From Pempheris klunzingeri (Eukaryota > Chordata > Actinopteri > Acropomatiformes > Pempheridae): DNA of 64,000 bases. The notes below the pieces were generated by a model. The model ran no database searches and was not told the origin of the DNA. It saw only the letters and a list, made by a program, of their open reading frames with translations. Positions 1 to 18,870 of this stretch are shown one piece after another (within the stretch, counting starts at the first letter, position 1; each line of letters opens with the position of its first letter). The position numbers and the translations under genes are program-made. Location of the stretch: NCBI RefSeq assembly GCF_042242105.1, contig NC_092028.1:13625338-13689337 (forward strand), written 5' to 3'.

Positions 1-3000
1 GAGATAGAATCGTGTTTTGTTTCATTCTCTCTCACGGCCACGTCTCGTCTCTGTTGCTCGTTTTCCTTGCAATCAGATTATTCTTCTCTACTGATATAAT
101 GATTTGTGTGACAGACAAGTTTTCTCACTCCTTCTCTATTTCTGGTGAGGTTTGGTTCCTCTGTATTGCATCAGATTTGCTAAGAGCTCTTGGTGCAACA
201 CTTCCTGCAAGCTTTGCTATGTGTAGCACTACATCCTCAACTTGGTGAGACCCAGCATTAGTTTATCTACTAGCATCACATCAAACCAGTGCCAGCGTTC
301 TTTTGCATTTATATCATCACGGCAATGTTAGAATATGATTATGTTGGGTTGACTGTGTTAGAACAGTAAGAGGATGAGTTGTGCTTCAGGTTTGCAGTGT
401 GTGGTTTAGCGCTCTAAAGGATATGAATCATCAAGCCTGAAAAAGGAAGTTTGCAGCAATTTCTTGACTGACAAAATGTGCCAGGTGGCAGGTGACTATA
501 ACTTAAAAACCTAAATCAACATTTAAATGGCTGCAAGAGTTGAGTTTCACAGGAGTATCTGCTGATATGCTTCAAATTCTATTCAGTTGTATGCATGAAA
601 AGGTTTTACTTAAGGACATAAATGTGATGAAGGCTTCAAAGATAGGTGTGTAAGTTGCATATGAGTGGATGCATTAGCTGCATTAACACAACGGATGCAC
701 TGGTTTCAACAGCTCCAGTTGCATTACATAGAACTGTTGCAGAATCACTTATTCACAACATCCTGAGGGGCCAAAATGTTGATTTGAATCAAGTGTTGCA
801 CCTCGACTTGATGAGCTTTTTTTTTTTTTTCTTTTCTTTTTTTTTTTAAAGCAGCAAGGATACATTGAAGTGTAGAGAACTCTTGTGGATAAAAGGGACA
901 AATGCAAAGGTCTCTGGCACACTGAGTGTTGCATTAGAGGCTAACAGAGATCAAAGCAGCCACGGATCTGTGGGTGACATCCTCAATAGGAAGGTGAGGC
1001 CAGGAGCCAAATGTCACCTCACAAAGGTCGCAGAATCCCGGGCACTTTTAGTGAAGCAACAGCATGTCTGCTGTGCACGATGGCAGCGACTGTGGTCCAA
1101 CTTCAAGGCTCCTGTTAAATTTCATGGTTTTCGGATGTCTGGCTACCATATGCCTGCTGCCTCTTTCAGTGATGCCAGTATTATCCATACATGAAGATGT
1201 AGGTCTACGGCTTTGTATTATGTAGTTTTCCTTAAACCTTTAGGCAATAACATTAAATGTCGTCCTGTCTTTTTAAATATTTGACCAGACAGGACCATGG
1301 AGATGATCGCCAGTGCCTTCAGAAGATCAAATCAGACCATTCGTAGAATAAACCAAAGAAGTATTCATTGTTTCGTTGTAGTTTTTGTTTCAGATTAAGC
1401 TTGAGAAAAGAAATATGTGACTAACTGATAGGATTTCTCTGGCTAATTATTTGAGCAATTTTTTTATTCTTTCTCTAGTATTATTATCCCTTAATGAATG
1501 AATGAACAGAAGCGCTAGTGCTTATTAAAAACCAGAGGTGATCCCAGAGAAGCATTATCTTCTGTAAAAGACTGATGATTAATAGCTGATTAAAAACTAC
1601 TAATCAGCTGAAGATGGACAATTACTAAGATTCTTAGCAAGATATTCAGTGATTGATTACACTAAGCTAGAAAAAAAGTGAGATGTATGAGAATAGTTAA
1701 CACCGGTAGGAGTAGGATTTTCCATATTCATACAAAAATAATCCCCTCTAATCATCTCTTACGACCCGTCAGAATCGTGTGCCGGTATCTGTATCTGCAG
1801 GGCCTCTGCCATTATTTTCTTATTTCGCTGTGTTTCTTGGCATCAACCTTTAAGCAGTGGCTGTGTAGCCCCCAGCCAACAGCAACCAGGTGCCAGATCG
1901 TAAGCAGCCAAGAAAAACTTAAATATAGCATGGCGAGATGCCTGACTGGCAAAGCTCATTCCAAAATGAGGGTGAACTTGGCTTTCACCCGTTGACAAGC
2001 GCGCTAACGCTAACCCTGGTCAGTTACTCTACCCTTAAGATCAGAAGACTTCACAATATTATGATAAACAAAAATCCCAAATAATATCTAGTTGCCTGTC
2101 ACAACATCAGTGTATTAATTTATCACCCAAATCTATACTGGTGCAGTTGGATGATCAATCACACACCCCTCTGCTTCTTAAAGCCTGTATCATCCCTCAG
2201 GGATTCCCCCGTCCTCTCTGAGCTGACCATCAATTATCTTCAGCGAAGTTTCGATTGACACTAATGACTCCTGTCAAGAGAATCCTCTTTATGTGTCACC
2301 AGTGATGCCTCCAAACACTTTCCTCTCCTGTACCCAAATGCCTCATTAGCCATAATCCCACTTTCTGTAATCTTACTGCTTGGCGGTGTTGCTAAGGAAC
2401 GGGCCTAATCTGAGGCCTCAGATGCCGAGCCTGGTGTGTTTGTACAACCTTCTGCTTCTTAGCCCTGTCATGAAGACAGATTATCCTCCTGCAGCAAGAG
2501 AGCTGCACATGCAAGACCGTGCAGGTGGAGGGTCCGCGGCGCGTTCACCGTTGGTCTGCGCGATTTCATGAACTCTGTGTCGTCTCTAACCCGGCCGAAC
2601 AATGACGGGGCCTTTTCCTGTCAGCGCAGTATGTAGCCGGTTAGCCACAGGCTGCATTGTGTGAGCAGAGTTAGCCCCAAAGAATGTGTGTAATTATGAG
2701 GGTGGTGATGTCAATATTGTTAAATCTAATTCATTGTACTCAGTGCATGGGCCTTTAGTTTGCTGATTCAGCAATTTCTCGCTTGGTTAAGATGGCATCT
2801 GTGCAGACATTGCATAAACTATTTCTTTTTAATTTGTTTATGTTGGTAAATGTGATGCTGTTGACGGTGAGAAGCTGCACTGGGTCGTGCAGAATGAATA
2901 CTGATATACTGTACTTACACTGTAAAAATGTGGAAAATATTAAGTTTTCTGTGTTTATTTTGCTTGTTATATTTCTGATCAGCCAAGTTAGTCCATGTCA

Positions 3001-3799
3001 CTGTGAGCGATTTTGTCCTCAATAGGACTGGATATCATTTGAAGGTTTAGTGTTGTAGTAATGAGCCAACACTTGAGCTCTGATACTCTTCATCTTTTAT
3101 TTGGGAACTATAAATATGTTGCGTCTACAAAATGTTCTCAAATGCTAAATGCTGTCTAAACACTAGCAGCTGTACAAGAACTTTGTCATCTTAAAATACA
3201 GCCTGATTTTATTAAAATGATTATTTTAACATGTTGCGTAACTCTTCTCCAACACACAGCTTGCACTGTGGAGAGGAGTTGATCCTTATCGTGCCCTTAG
3301 TTGAGTCCTTATGAAGGCACGATGACGAAAAACGTCTGAGGAATAAAGCGTGGTATGATCAGGGAAAACCAGGGAATTGTTTGTGTTTAAGGAAAAAAAA
3401 AAAAGAAAAGTTCTGAGCCAATATTTTTGTAATGTTAGTAATTTTCTTCTTCGGGTCGTTTCCGGTTTCACGCATGTTCTAGTTAGTTATGGTTACATGA
3501 AACCAGAGTCTGTGATCCCTCATTTGATGTGAGTTTTGAATTATTTATTTATTTTTTTTTAAATGTCATGTTACATTTGTAGGTCAGTGAAGTCAAACAT
3601 TTTATTCATGGGAAGTCATGGAAAATTCTGCATTTGACTTAGTGTGGAAACCCTCTGTGATGAAGAAGAGCTGTGTGATGAACTTGCCCCTGTGAGTCTT
3701 GAGGGACTGTAAAGTGCATATAGTGCGGCTCTCTTATGACTTATGACTAATGTGACCCAGCACTTCCTCCTCTGTGACGGCTCGGTATGCTGCAGTCAC

Positions 3800-3868
3800 A
3801 GTGCAGCTCACCGCACGACGCGACGCGACGCGGCTCACACAACTGAGAGAGAGAACTGAGTGGAGGAA
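3800..3868 (+). promoter_or_regulatory. Possible noncoding first exon / promoter of arhgdia
   Basis: A CG-rich run with repeated GACGC units lies at about 3811-3833 in otherwise CpG-poor DNA. A GAA|GTGAGA donor-like site follows near 3868. It lies about 2.4 kb upstream of the acceptor (6308-6309) of the arhgdia start-codon exon. This is inference from composition and splice consensus only; another upstream position is possible. Confidence 0.25.
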
Positions 3869-4251
3869 GTGAGAAAAACACCCCACTGGCTGAAATCTGA
3901 AGAATGATATGACGGCATCGCTGTATTATCTGCTCTTGTTTTCCCATCTACTCTCTCTCTGTGCAACAAGGAGCCTCTCACCCATTCGACCAGAAACACT
4001 CGCACACAGCTGAGCAGCCAAAAGCACACTATTGGCAGACCAGGACTTTTGTGCGCTTTTATGGCCGCACAGAGGCCCCATTTGCAAAAAACGGCGCTGC
4101 GCTCTCAGTTCCTGCTTGGCTAATACCCAACTACATACAGCAGGCACAATAGAACAGAGGAGAGCGTTAGATGGAGAGGCAAAGCAACAAACCGGTTTGT
4201 ATGGTGGTGTGTAAATTGTGGCTCCTCAGGTTCTAAATTGTGTGTTGAGGT

Positions 4252-4580
4252 TAGAGCTGCAGCCACCACTTGTCTTTATTATCGATTTATACAGTCAATC
4301 AATTTCTCCATTAGTTGTTTGGTCTATAAAATGTATGAAAATCGTGAAAAACGACCATCAGTGTTTCCCAAAGATGACGTCCTTAAACGTCTCGTTTTGT
4401 CCACAACCCAAAGATGTTCAATTCACTGTCACAGAGGACTAAAGAAACCAGATCTATTCACATTTAACAGGCTGAAATGAAAATCTTTTTTTCCCCTAAA
4501 AATGGCTCAAAACAGTAATTTGGTTTTGAAAATAGTTTAGATGAGTAGCAGACAACTAATCAATTATCATTGCAGCTCTA
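4252..4580. mobile_element. Non-autonomous hAT-type DNA transposon (MITE)
   Basis: The 329-bp element ends in exact 10-bp terminal inverted repeats: TAGAGCTGCA at 4252-4261 and TGCAGCTCTA at 4571-4580. It is flanked by a perfect 8-bp direct repeat, GTTGAGGT, at 4244-4251 and 4581-4588. An 8-bp target-site duplication is the hallmark of the hAT superfamily. The interior has no transposase frame and resembles an abundant teleost dispersed repeat, so mobilisation would have needed a transposase from elsewhere. Open frames within it are not genes. Confidence 0.88.
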
Positions 4581-6315
4581 GTTGAGGTATTTTTACTGAG
4601 AGGGTCCTTCTGTGTTAAGCAGTTGTAACTTCAGACTGGCTTTGTGTGTGTTTGCATTTGTCTGATTTGTTAGCTTCCCCATTTTGTTGACACTGATTTG
4701 TAACAGTAATTGAAACTGAGCCAGCCAACAAACAAAGGTATTTGTCACATGAACTGTAGAACAAGTTTGGTTAAAGTATGAGGGACAGGCATCTCAAGAA
4801 GACTCTCAAGTCTTCCTCTGTCACTTCAGCACAACTTGTGCACACAGATTTGATCACATCTCTGACATCCAAGCCTTGATTTCCCATGTTCCCTTTAGGG
4901 CCCGTTTTAGCGTGACTTAAGGATGCATGTGGTTATGGTTCATGCTTGGTTGAACTCGCTCAGATACAGGAAGTGGCGTTCTCTGAGCGTGCAAATGTCA
5001 GACACATTCAGGAGGAGAAGTTTGAGGGCGTGGTTGCCGGTCCACTCGGAGGAATGTTTCTCTGCGACGAAAAAAAAGGAATGACTAACAAATAAATGTG
5101 ACCGAGGCCACGGCTGATTCTGCTGTGTCACCTGTTTTATGTTAATTAGTAGTAACAGTTCTCCTGATAACACATTTAGCTGTATCAGCAGGGACCTAGT
5201 TTGTTTTAGTTAACACAGCTGCTGTGAAAACAGCAGATCTGCGTGTGTGTGTGTCGTCAGTTCTGAGAACAGAACATTGAGCACCTTCACACAGCTGCTT
5301 CTTGGCTTTTGCAGGTGTTGATCGGCTTTGAGCTCAGCATGTGTGCACCAGATGTTATTAATGGATATTTGTGAGAAACAATTGAGTTTCGTAGCACCTC
5401 TGCAACGTGAAGACGATCTCACTGCTCAGAGTCAGCGTCCTCACCTCTAATCGGCAGTGACTGGTGTGTCAGTGCTGTCGAGCTAAAGCGTGTCGCTGCA
5501 CAGTTTGCAGAAGAGCAGAGACAAGTGAGGGAGAAGCCTGGAGCTCAGATAATCATCAGCTTATAGATCACTGGCCTCTGCTGTTTGTCAGAAAGTGGCC
5601 CCACAGCCAAGGAGACTGAGAGTGAGAGGGCCAGAGGGTCACATGTCTCTCTCTCTCTCTGTCTCTCTCTCTCTCTGAGACACTGAAGAGCCATGGAAAA
5701 AACTGCCTCGTCTTTTTTCTTGACAAAAATAATGATAGTCACCCATGACACATAACACGAGCTTGTTGTGAACTGTTTGCTTTCTTGAGAGGTCTGTTGT
5801 CAAGTGACCCGGCTGTCTGAGGGCTGTCTGTGCATAAAAATGAAACCATTCACAGTGAGGTCTGTGGATCGCCACCCTTAACCTTGTCTCTGTGTCCGGA
5901 CAGAGTTGTTTCTGCCAAGTGTTTCATAGTAACAGCTCTGCAAAGCAGATTCCATTGTGCTCGTCTCTGCCGTCTTGAGATCCCGCCTTTAGCTCCGTAC
6001 CGCAAACAAGCAATAAGAGGGGAAATGTGATTTGTGGCGTTTCTCTCTACATGAAGTGCTGCTTTACATTGTTAGAGCCCCCCACAGGTCAAAGTTCACG
6101 GGGGTTGCCCTCTGGATAAGTAATCTGTAATAATCAACCAGTGGCCGGATGTCTAATAACCGTGCACTGCAGGTCAAATTTCATTAAAGTCAAGTAAAAA
6201 GTAAGAAGGGAGGTGGTCTGCTGTGTGGACTCCTGCCATCAGTTCTCATTACTTTATGTCCCTGTAAGCTAACCAACCCTCTCTGCTGTCATTTTGCTGC
6301 TGTGATTAGTACGCC

Positions 6316-9300
6316 ATGGCAGAGCAGGACCCCACACCAGAGCAGCTGGCAGCGATTGCAGCAGCCAACGAAGAGGGCGACGGCGCAGTCAACTACAGAC
6401 CTCCCGCCCAGAAGAGCCTACAGGAGATCCAGGAGCTGGACAAAGATGACGAGAGCCTGCGCAAGTACAAGGAGGCACTGCTGGGCAGCACTTCAGCGGT
6501 TGCAGGTTAGTGATCACCGCTAAAAAAAAAACAAAAAACTGAGCACACTTATACGTGTTATTCACCAGCACAGATGTCTGATGCATGTTAAAAGCCCGCT
6601 AAGCTCACTCAGAGTAAATCGTTCATCCAGTTGCTGTATTTTATGTCTTCAAAGGTGTAATGTGTGTGTATTCATAACCTTCTTTCCTACAGCTGGTTAA
6701 GTTGCTGTTTGTACTACTAATAGTGCAGGAGCATCAGTTATCTGCTGTGAAAACAATCCAGCTCTCAGATCATTGAAAACTATTAAATAAGATATTTGAC
6801 ACCAAATGGTCGAACAGATTCATAATCTTCACTTGACCAGGTGTCTGATTGAAGGTATTTGTTGTTTGTTTGTATAACACTATGCTTTTATAAAATGCAA
6901 GTAAAGGAGTTTGTGGTAGTAAGTGAAGTATTTTTAAAAGAACAGACCTGTTAGACCAGGTCTAAGTATGGAAAGTAAAGCTTATTATTTGCAGATCACA
7001 AAACAGTTCAAAATGCTTGTAATGTTGAAAAAACTATTCTGCAATATCTGTTTTTGTGATGTGACCACTAGCACGCACTGAAATCTTGGGAGGGGGAGGG
7101 TGGGGACAAAACTATTTGAATAGTTCATCATAGAAGCAGATGGTGACGCCCACATGAAAACATCTCTGAGGTGTGACATGGGTCTGGCCTCTGCCTGGAG
7201 ATTATCAGAGCTGTATTAATGATAACCATGTTAGTCCACACATCTCCCACACAGGTCTGGAGACGGTGTTGTCCATTTTGGAAAGGTTTCAAAGTTGCAA
7301 ATGTGACAATGTTTGTTGCATCTAGTGGAGGAGAAAGGCCACTCTGGTCACAGGAGACAGTCAGTGTTGTATTTAGGCAGTGAGAAAGTAGGGACCGAGG
7401 CAGATTAGGTGAAAGCACTAAACTTCAAGGTAATAACACACAATATCAAACTGCTTTTAAAATGTAAGCAGCTAGGTGTGATTGACCGTTTGTGTGGAGA
7501 AAGCAGTAACTACTCATTAATGTTAACTCATGTTAAACATTTAAACACATCATTCCTCTCAGGTGCTATAAACTGATGTTTTGCCCTTTTGTCTCAGATC
7601 CCAGCACCCCCAACGTCCAGGTGACACGAATGACTCTGGTATGTGAACAGGCGCCAAACCCTCTGGTCCTCGACCTGCAGGGTGAGTACAGCACACGTGA
7701 CAAACTCTTTAGAATAAAAAGGGATCATTTATGGTTGACATCTGAAAGCTTCTCTTTACTTACCTGGATGCACAGAAGGCCTCATTTAGGCAGCGGTCTG
7801 TCCTTGCAGCGCACACACTGGAAGACTTAGCTCATAGTAACAAGAATTATAAACAGTAATCACTCCCGTCTTTGAGCGCAAATATAGACTAAATGGCCTG
7901 CTGGGTCATTATTCTGCTGATTAGCACCGACATTATTCCCATCTAAGTGGGTTAATGAACCATTTCCTGATGGCACTCCTGCACTCCCTCACTGAGCTGC
8001 AGCTGGGTTTGTTTGAGGTACTCTGCCCCCTGGTGGTCACTACAACCACTGCAGGGTGTTGAAAATGTCTAACTTTGACTTTGCTTTCAAGAATGTAGTT
8101 CCTCTTTCTCTGGTACAACCAAACCATAAAATCCCTACTTGTTTATTAACTGTTTGCATGTGTTAGACCAGGTACCAATGCTTGCATGTTCTTCCAAATG
8201 ATCTCAAATTCTATATCTAGACGGACTCTTCTCTTTTTCTCACTTTCCTTTTCTCTGTGTGTTCCTATCTCTGCCAGGAGACCTGGACGGCTTCAAGAAG
8301 AACCCGTTTGTGTTGAAGGAGGGGGTAGAATACAGAATAAAGATCAACTTCAAGGTGAGAGCGTCTGACCTCAGGAACCCTCTCTGTTTGTTGTCTCGGC
8401 CTGTTGGAGGCATGGAGATGTTACTGCAGCTGCAGCCGACCGCCTCTGTCATGGAAAAGTGCTCCGCAAAAAGTAACTAATGCATGTTGCCTTTTGCAGG
8501 TGAACAAGGAGATTGTGTCAGGCCTGAAGTACATCCAGCAGTCGTTCAGGAAAGGAGTAAGAGGTGAGACAATGATTTCAGTTAACCTCTGCAGTTCCAA
8601 ATGTGGATTTTGACATTTTGGAAGTGTCATGTACAGACGCATCTTCTGACTCAGAGGAATGATTCAACTTTTTTTGGGAAATAAGCTTATTCACTCTAAT
8701 TCTGTGAATTAGAAGATCAGCACCTTTCACTTTTGCATGATAAATATGAAGCTGCAGCCAGCAGGCGGTTAGTTTATTTTTAGCTTAACTTAAGGGGAAA
8801 CTGCTAGCCTGGCTTTGTCTGAAAGTAACAGTCTGCCTACCGACACCTCAACTGCTCACTGATTTGAACATGTTGTATCTCATTTGTCAAAGTCAAGCTG
8901 GCTAAGTTCTGCTAACTAGCTGCAGCCACATATTTACTGTAGATACACAAGAGCGGTGTCGATCCTCTCAGAAAGGAAGCAAATAAGTGAATTTCCCAAA
9001 ATGTTTAAATATTTCTAAAGATAAAGCTGCAGGTCACACTGTGTTTCACTAAGACTGTTTCACTTACCATCAGTGAACAGGTTAATGTAAATCTCTCTAC
9101 ATTCCCAGCAGATGCTTATATGTACTGCAGCTGTCCTGTTTTTTTTGTTTGTTTGTTTTGTTTTTTTTCCATCTACATTTGGTGAATTTTCTCCTCAGTA
9201 ATAAGAAACCTATGAGGCAGCCTTTCTGCTGGTGTAGAATAAACCTACCATGCACAGGAGGATCTGCACAAAGAAGCTCCTCACAGCTCATTTGCTCTCC

Positions 9301-9522
9301 TCTCCTCTCCAACCTACAGTTGACAAGTCGGACTACATGGTCGGCAGCTACGGGCCCAGACCAAGCGAGGAATACGAGTTCCTCACCACCTTGGAGGAGT
9401 CGCCCAAAGGGATGCTGGCCCGCGGCACCTACAACATCAAGTCCAAGTTCACCGACGACGACAAACACGATCACCTCTCCTGGGACTGGAGCCTCACTAT
9501 CAAGAAAGACTGGAAAGACTGA
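6316..9522 (+). CDS. arhgdia: Rho GDP-dissociation inhibitor 1 (RhoGDI-alpha)
   Basis: Five coding exons join in phase: 6316-6505, 7598-7681, 8278-8354, 8500-8563 and 9320-9522, giving 205 aa against 204 in human as I recall. The protein sequesters prenylated Rho, Rac and Cdc42 GTPases in the cytosol and blocks GDP release. Residues 1-63 form the flexible regulatory arm, containing the family stretch [20 protein letters not shown]. The rest is the immunoglobulin-like prenyl-binding domain, with [21 protein letters not shown] and the C-terminal KKDWKD typical of the family. The start was chosen because the initial [11 protein letters not shown] matches the alpha paralogue and an acceptor at 6308-6309 places this ATG seven bases into its exon. 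All introns are GT-AG. A fold-back repeat occupies part of intron 4. Confidence 0.97.
8671..9001. repeat. Fold-back dispersed repeat in arhgdia intron 4
   Basis: The ends are imperfect long inverted repeats: TTTTTGGGAAATAAGC at the left and GTGAATTTCCCAAAA at the right, continuing inward with related segments such as TAAATATGAAGCTGCAGCC (about 8751) and GCTGCAGCCACATATTTA (about 8919). I recognise it as a common teleost intronic repeat. A shorter relative lies in the xylt2 3' UTR (about 60300-60536). It has no coding capacity and I could not define a target-site duplication. Confidence 0.72.
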
Positions 9523-11080
9523 TTTCCCCCCCCTCGCCATCCCGCATCATCGTCTTCCTCTGCTTCGTCCCTCGTTCCTTTTCCTGCTGTCATTGCTTTA
9601 TCCCTGTCTGGATCCATCTCTGGATTACATGTTGGTTTAAGCTCTTGCTCTCTCCGTCCATTACAGTCTCCTTTTTTTTCCCTCTTTTTCTAAATTCCAA
9701 TCACTTCATCATTCCTCCCATCGTTAACGCTTCTATTGTTTGCACCAGCCCTTCTGTCAAGTATTAAATCTTTAAAATGGAGAAAGCATTGTGCACAAAT
9801 TTAGATTTTGCGGTTATGGTTTGTTTATAAAAAAAAACAAGTTTAAAAAAAAAATTGTCTGTTAACTGTTCTCAGAAAAGTGATGAACTCTGAGATTCGC
9901 TCTGCCCCTTTAGCGCTTTCCTCTCCTGCTCCTCTTCATTCTTTTCTACAGTTACCGTGATCTGCCTTTGAAAGCATTGCACAGGGAGCATTAGTGCTGT
10001 ATGTACATGGCCACTGAACGGTCATTGAGCAATCATTGCTGGACACAACTCTTGGACGCAGTCCTCCTAAAGCCCTTGAGCAGATTATTTGTACCGCGGT
10101 CTCGGTGAATTAGTTTGGAATTCAGGCTACCTCTTTTTCAAATGATTCAGGACCATACAAAGTCTGCTGAGGGAGCGGGGGAACCAAATTACCTCTAACC
10201 TCTTGTGACCCCTGGCTTTAGGTGTGGCTGCTCCTCTCCTGATCAGGGTATTTTGGCAGTTTTTTCTTTTCTTTTTTTTAGCAGCCACGTGGCCTTAACA
10301 AGAACCTTTAGGAAGAAATAAACAACCTAATTGAGCCATTTGCCTTCAGATTATATTTGCTAGACCATCATGTGAGGATATTTTAACAATACTTGTAATA
10401 CATGGACATGGAATCAGGACTTTGAACACCTTTTTTTATTTCGGGTTTAACGATTTGTAAAATCCATTACATGTTGGTGTCGATCATATTGGCTCTATTT
10501 CCAAACATCTTTTTCACTGCAGTACTTGTAGTTTGTCTTTGCTAATTTACAACAACTCTAAATCTGTTTCCAGGTTGTACTAGTAGTCGTCACCCAGTGT
10601 CCGATCTAGTCCCTGAGACCGTACTTCCAGTGTGTCCGAGGTGTTACCTTAGTTCCTTCCCGGACTCGAACACAAGGACTGTTAAACTGCTCGCCTCACA
10701 TTACTCAAGTTTAAAACGACCGATGCTGACTGTGCCTCCCGTCTCTTACGACCACCTACTGTTCCTACTGAGGCACTGTGCTACACATCAGTGAGGTGAA
10801 ACGTCGTCTGTAATTGACTTCTGAACCCGTAATAGAGACATCAGTCCCCAACCAGACATCAATGGGTTAAACATCCTGCCATATAAAAGTGTTGTTTTTT
10901 TCTTTTCATACACTCCAAAAGTATGTAAGTGAATTATCTTTCTGTGGCTTCATTCATCTGTCGAGAGTCACGGACTGATGTTTCTCTCTGGGTTGGGTTT
11001 GACTCAATGTGTGCTACCTGTGTTACCTACAGTTTACTGATCTCCTGTCATCACATTAAAGTGGTCAGACTGAGCCTGCG
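9523..11080 (+). other. arhgdia: arhgdia 3' UTR with candidate polyadenylation signals
   Basis: After the stop the sequence is T- and A-rich without coding features. An AATAAA lies at 10317-10322 and an ATTAAA at 11055-11060. The second would give a 3' UTR of about 1.55 kb ending near 11.08 kb. The use of either signal is inferred; the first could produce a shorter isoform. Confidence 0.55.
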
Positions 11081-11149
11081 TGTCTCCTGTTTTATTCGAC
11101 CCGCTGCAGGACGTGTAGCTTCCCTGAGCACTTAACAAAAAAAAAAAAA

Positions 11150-12018
11150 CATGGTCGATACATTTCTCATTTTAATTAACAGACATTTTGGAAAGAACAA
11201 CTCTGACAGAGTGATAGCACAGTGCTGAACTGATTATGCTCTCTTGTAACAAATCCCTGAAACGGATCAATCGTCTGCAGCTTGTAACACATGCTGTAAA
11301 AACACCTTCTTTCACTGGATAACTTATGATGAACCATGTAAGTAAACAAATCTCAAACACTTATGCACAGTACGCTTCGGCAGCCGTCTTGAAGGATTTG
11401 TAGCATCCAACAAATCCAAAATACACACAGTCATATTACTGTTGTCTAAGAAACATGAAGCTTATTGAAAGCTTGTGCGTCTTAGTTTCTACCTGCTTTT
11501 AAAGACCAATTTAGCACTTAGTGTTTATTAGACAGATACATGCTTTAAATGCTGTAAGTAGTTTTAAAGCCAAAGGCGTTTTTTTTTTATTTTTCTATAT
11601 TAATTATTTGGCTTAATTATTGTCCATAACTACAAAATAAATGGTACTAGTTAAATCTGCATCAGTACATCTGAATTACAAATACTACATCACACACTAG
11701 ACTGTCCCAAGACAGAAACTAAACCTTTCATTCTGATTAGTCGTCAGTCACAAAAAAGGCATTTCATCCACATCAAAGATTTCTCATCCACGTAGGGAAA
11801 CATAACATTTGGCAGTTTTGAATTAATCGGCCTCGCTTCCTTCCTAGAGAGAAAACGGAGGCATCCACTGCTAACGATACGCATCATTACTCACCAAACC
11901 CCACGACTACAGGCCTCCACCCATCAGGTCAGGAGTGGCCTTAAACAGTGAGGTAAATAAATCTTCCGTAGTCACTGTTTTAGTGCACGTTGTACCTGCA
12001 GCTGTGACACTGAGCAGC
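11150..12018 (-). other. cdr2l: cdr2l 3' UTR
   Basis: Noncoding, AT-rich sequence follows the cdr2l stop on the minus strand. A minus-strand ATTAAA signal (TTTAAT at 11171-11176) would place the 3' end near 11.15 kb, within about 100 bp of the predicted end of arhgdia. Further AT-rich hexamers near 11580-11630 are alternatives. Confidence 0.5.
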
Positions 12019-17811
<5,793 letters not shown>

Positions 17812-18870
17812 CCTGCCCGCACGGAGCATCGATGCTGATGAACTTCTTCCTCTTCTTCCTCACCGGCGATGTGATCTGCTAATTCACCGACGGCTCGCCC
17901 GGAAGTGACAACAAACAACAGCGGCGCAGCCTCCCACAGCGTGTAACCCTTTGAGACAAACCACTAAGAGGCAAAGCGACCTGCGCCTTGAACCATCTGC
18001 AGATCTGAAGGAAGCCTGCAGCCGTGGGACAAAGCGGCTGATGGAGGAAGGCACGGTGTTTCTTGTGTTTATCTCTTGGGTGTGTGATGAGCAGCGGGCC
18101 CTGCAGAGGCAGGTTGTCAGTCCGCGCTGCGCTCAGTGGACAAATGCTGCTGCTGCTGCCTTCAGGTGCTGTCGGAAATGCTGCATGAGATGTGGGCACT
18201 TATAGTACCGCTGCTGCTGCTGCTGCAGTGCTTCTGTAGGTTTTTTTAAATTTATTTTATTACATTGCGGCTGTGCAGAAGGATTTCAATACCGGTTTAA
18301 CTCCATTATAAATAACTGGCTTGGAAGTTAATTAACTTGAAATATGACATAACATCCTTAATGTTTGAAAGCCACTGGGTGAAACTACGTATTTGTTTGT
18401 CTTGCTGGCCGCTTTCATAAAAAAAATGACATGGTGGGAAATAAGGTTGTACTCTAACAGGATCCACATTAAAGACTTTCAGATAGTTATGCTTAAGAGC
18501 ATGTTTATTTCACAACCCTATCAGTGCATCACAGATTTGGTAGCTCCAACAACTGACGTGAACCCCTCCCCCAACAACCTCCTAAACTAATTTCTTCATT
18601 CGGTCTTCTGACTTCTCCCCAAAAGACAAGAACCTGCTTTTTTTTTTTTTTTTTTTTTTTTTAAATGTAGCTAAATGAAAACCGTAAACTACAAGGAGCA
18701 CCTGAAGGCAGCACGCTTGAGATTACGTCACCGTCTATTTGACAGCGGTCCCCGGTACGGACGTCTCCCTCCTCCTCCCTCCTCCTCCCTCCTCCCCCCC
18801 TATAGCTCCAGTGAGTTTGGCTTTCATGAGTTCAGACACACAGAGGGCCTCCCACTGTGGCTCATCTGTT
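17812..18870. other. Intergenic: cdr2l 5' flank and recql5 3' flank
   Basis: The first 400 bp is moderately CpG-rich, as expected for the cdr2l promoter and 5' UTR, and holds CTG-rich runs near 18147-18160 and 18209-18226. Further on are a poly-T run (about 18639-18662) and a TCC-rich run (about 18766-18796). No gene is supported. Confidence 0.55.

Larger units (their letters stand above)
1..6309. other. Intergenic / 5' flank of arhgdia, no gene supported
   Basis: I see no spliced or continuous coding region here; the open frames are short and match no family I recognise. Contents: a poly-T stretch near 817-847, a small perfect 9-bp inverted repeat (1262-1270 with 1287-1295), a CpG-richer patch around 2525-2625, another around 3800-3840, a hAT-type element at 4252-4580 and a CT-rich microsatellite at 5645-5677. 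The arhgdia start-codon exon is preceded by a splice acceptor at 6308-6309, so at least one noncoding arhgdia exon should lie in this stretch. The CpG-rich patch near 3.8 kb, followed by a possible donor near 3868, is a weak candidate. Confidence 0.6.

Noticed and set aside
865..1194. 109-codon open frame near the left end
   Set aside because: No family match, no good start context and no neighbouring splice sites; likely chance.
9149..9640. 163-codon open frame on the plus strand
   Set aside because: Shifted frame over arhgdia exon 5 and flanking intron/UTR; the in-frame exon encodes the conserved RhoGDI domain.
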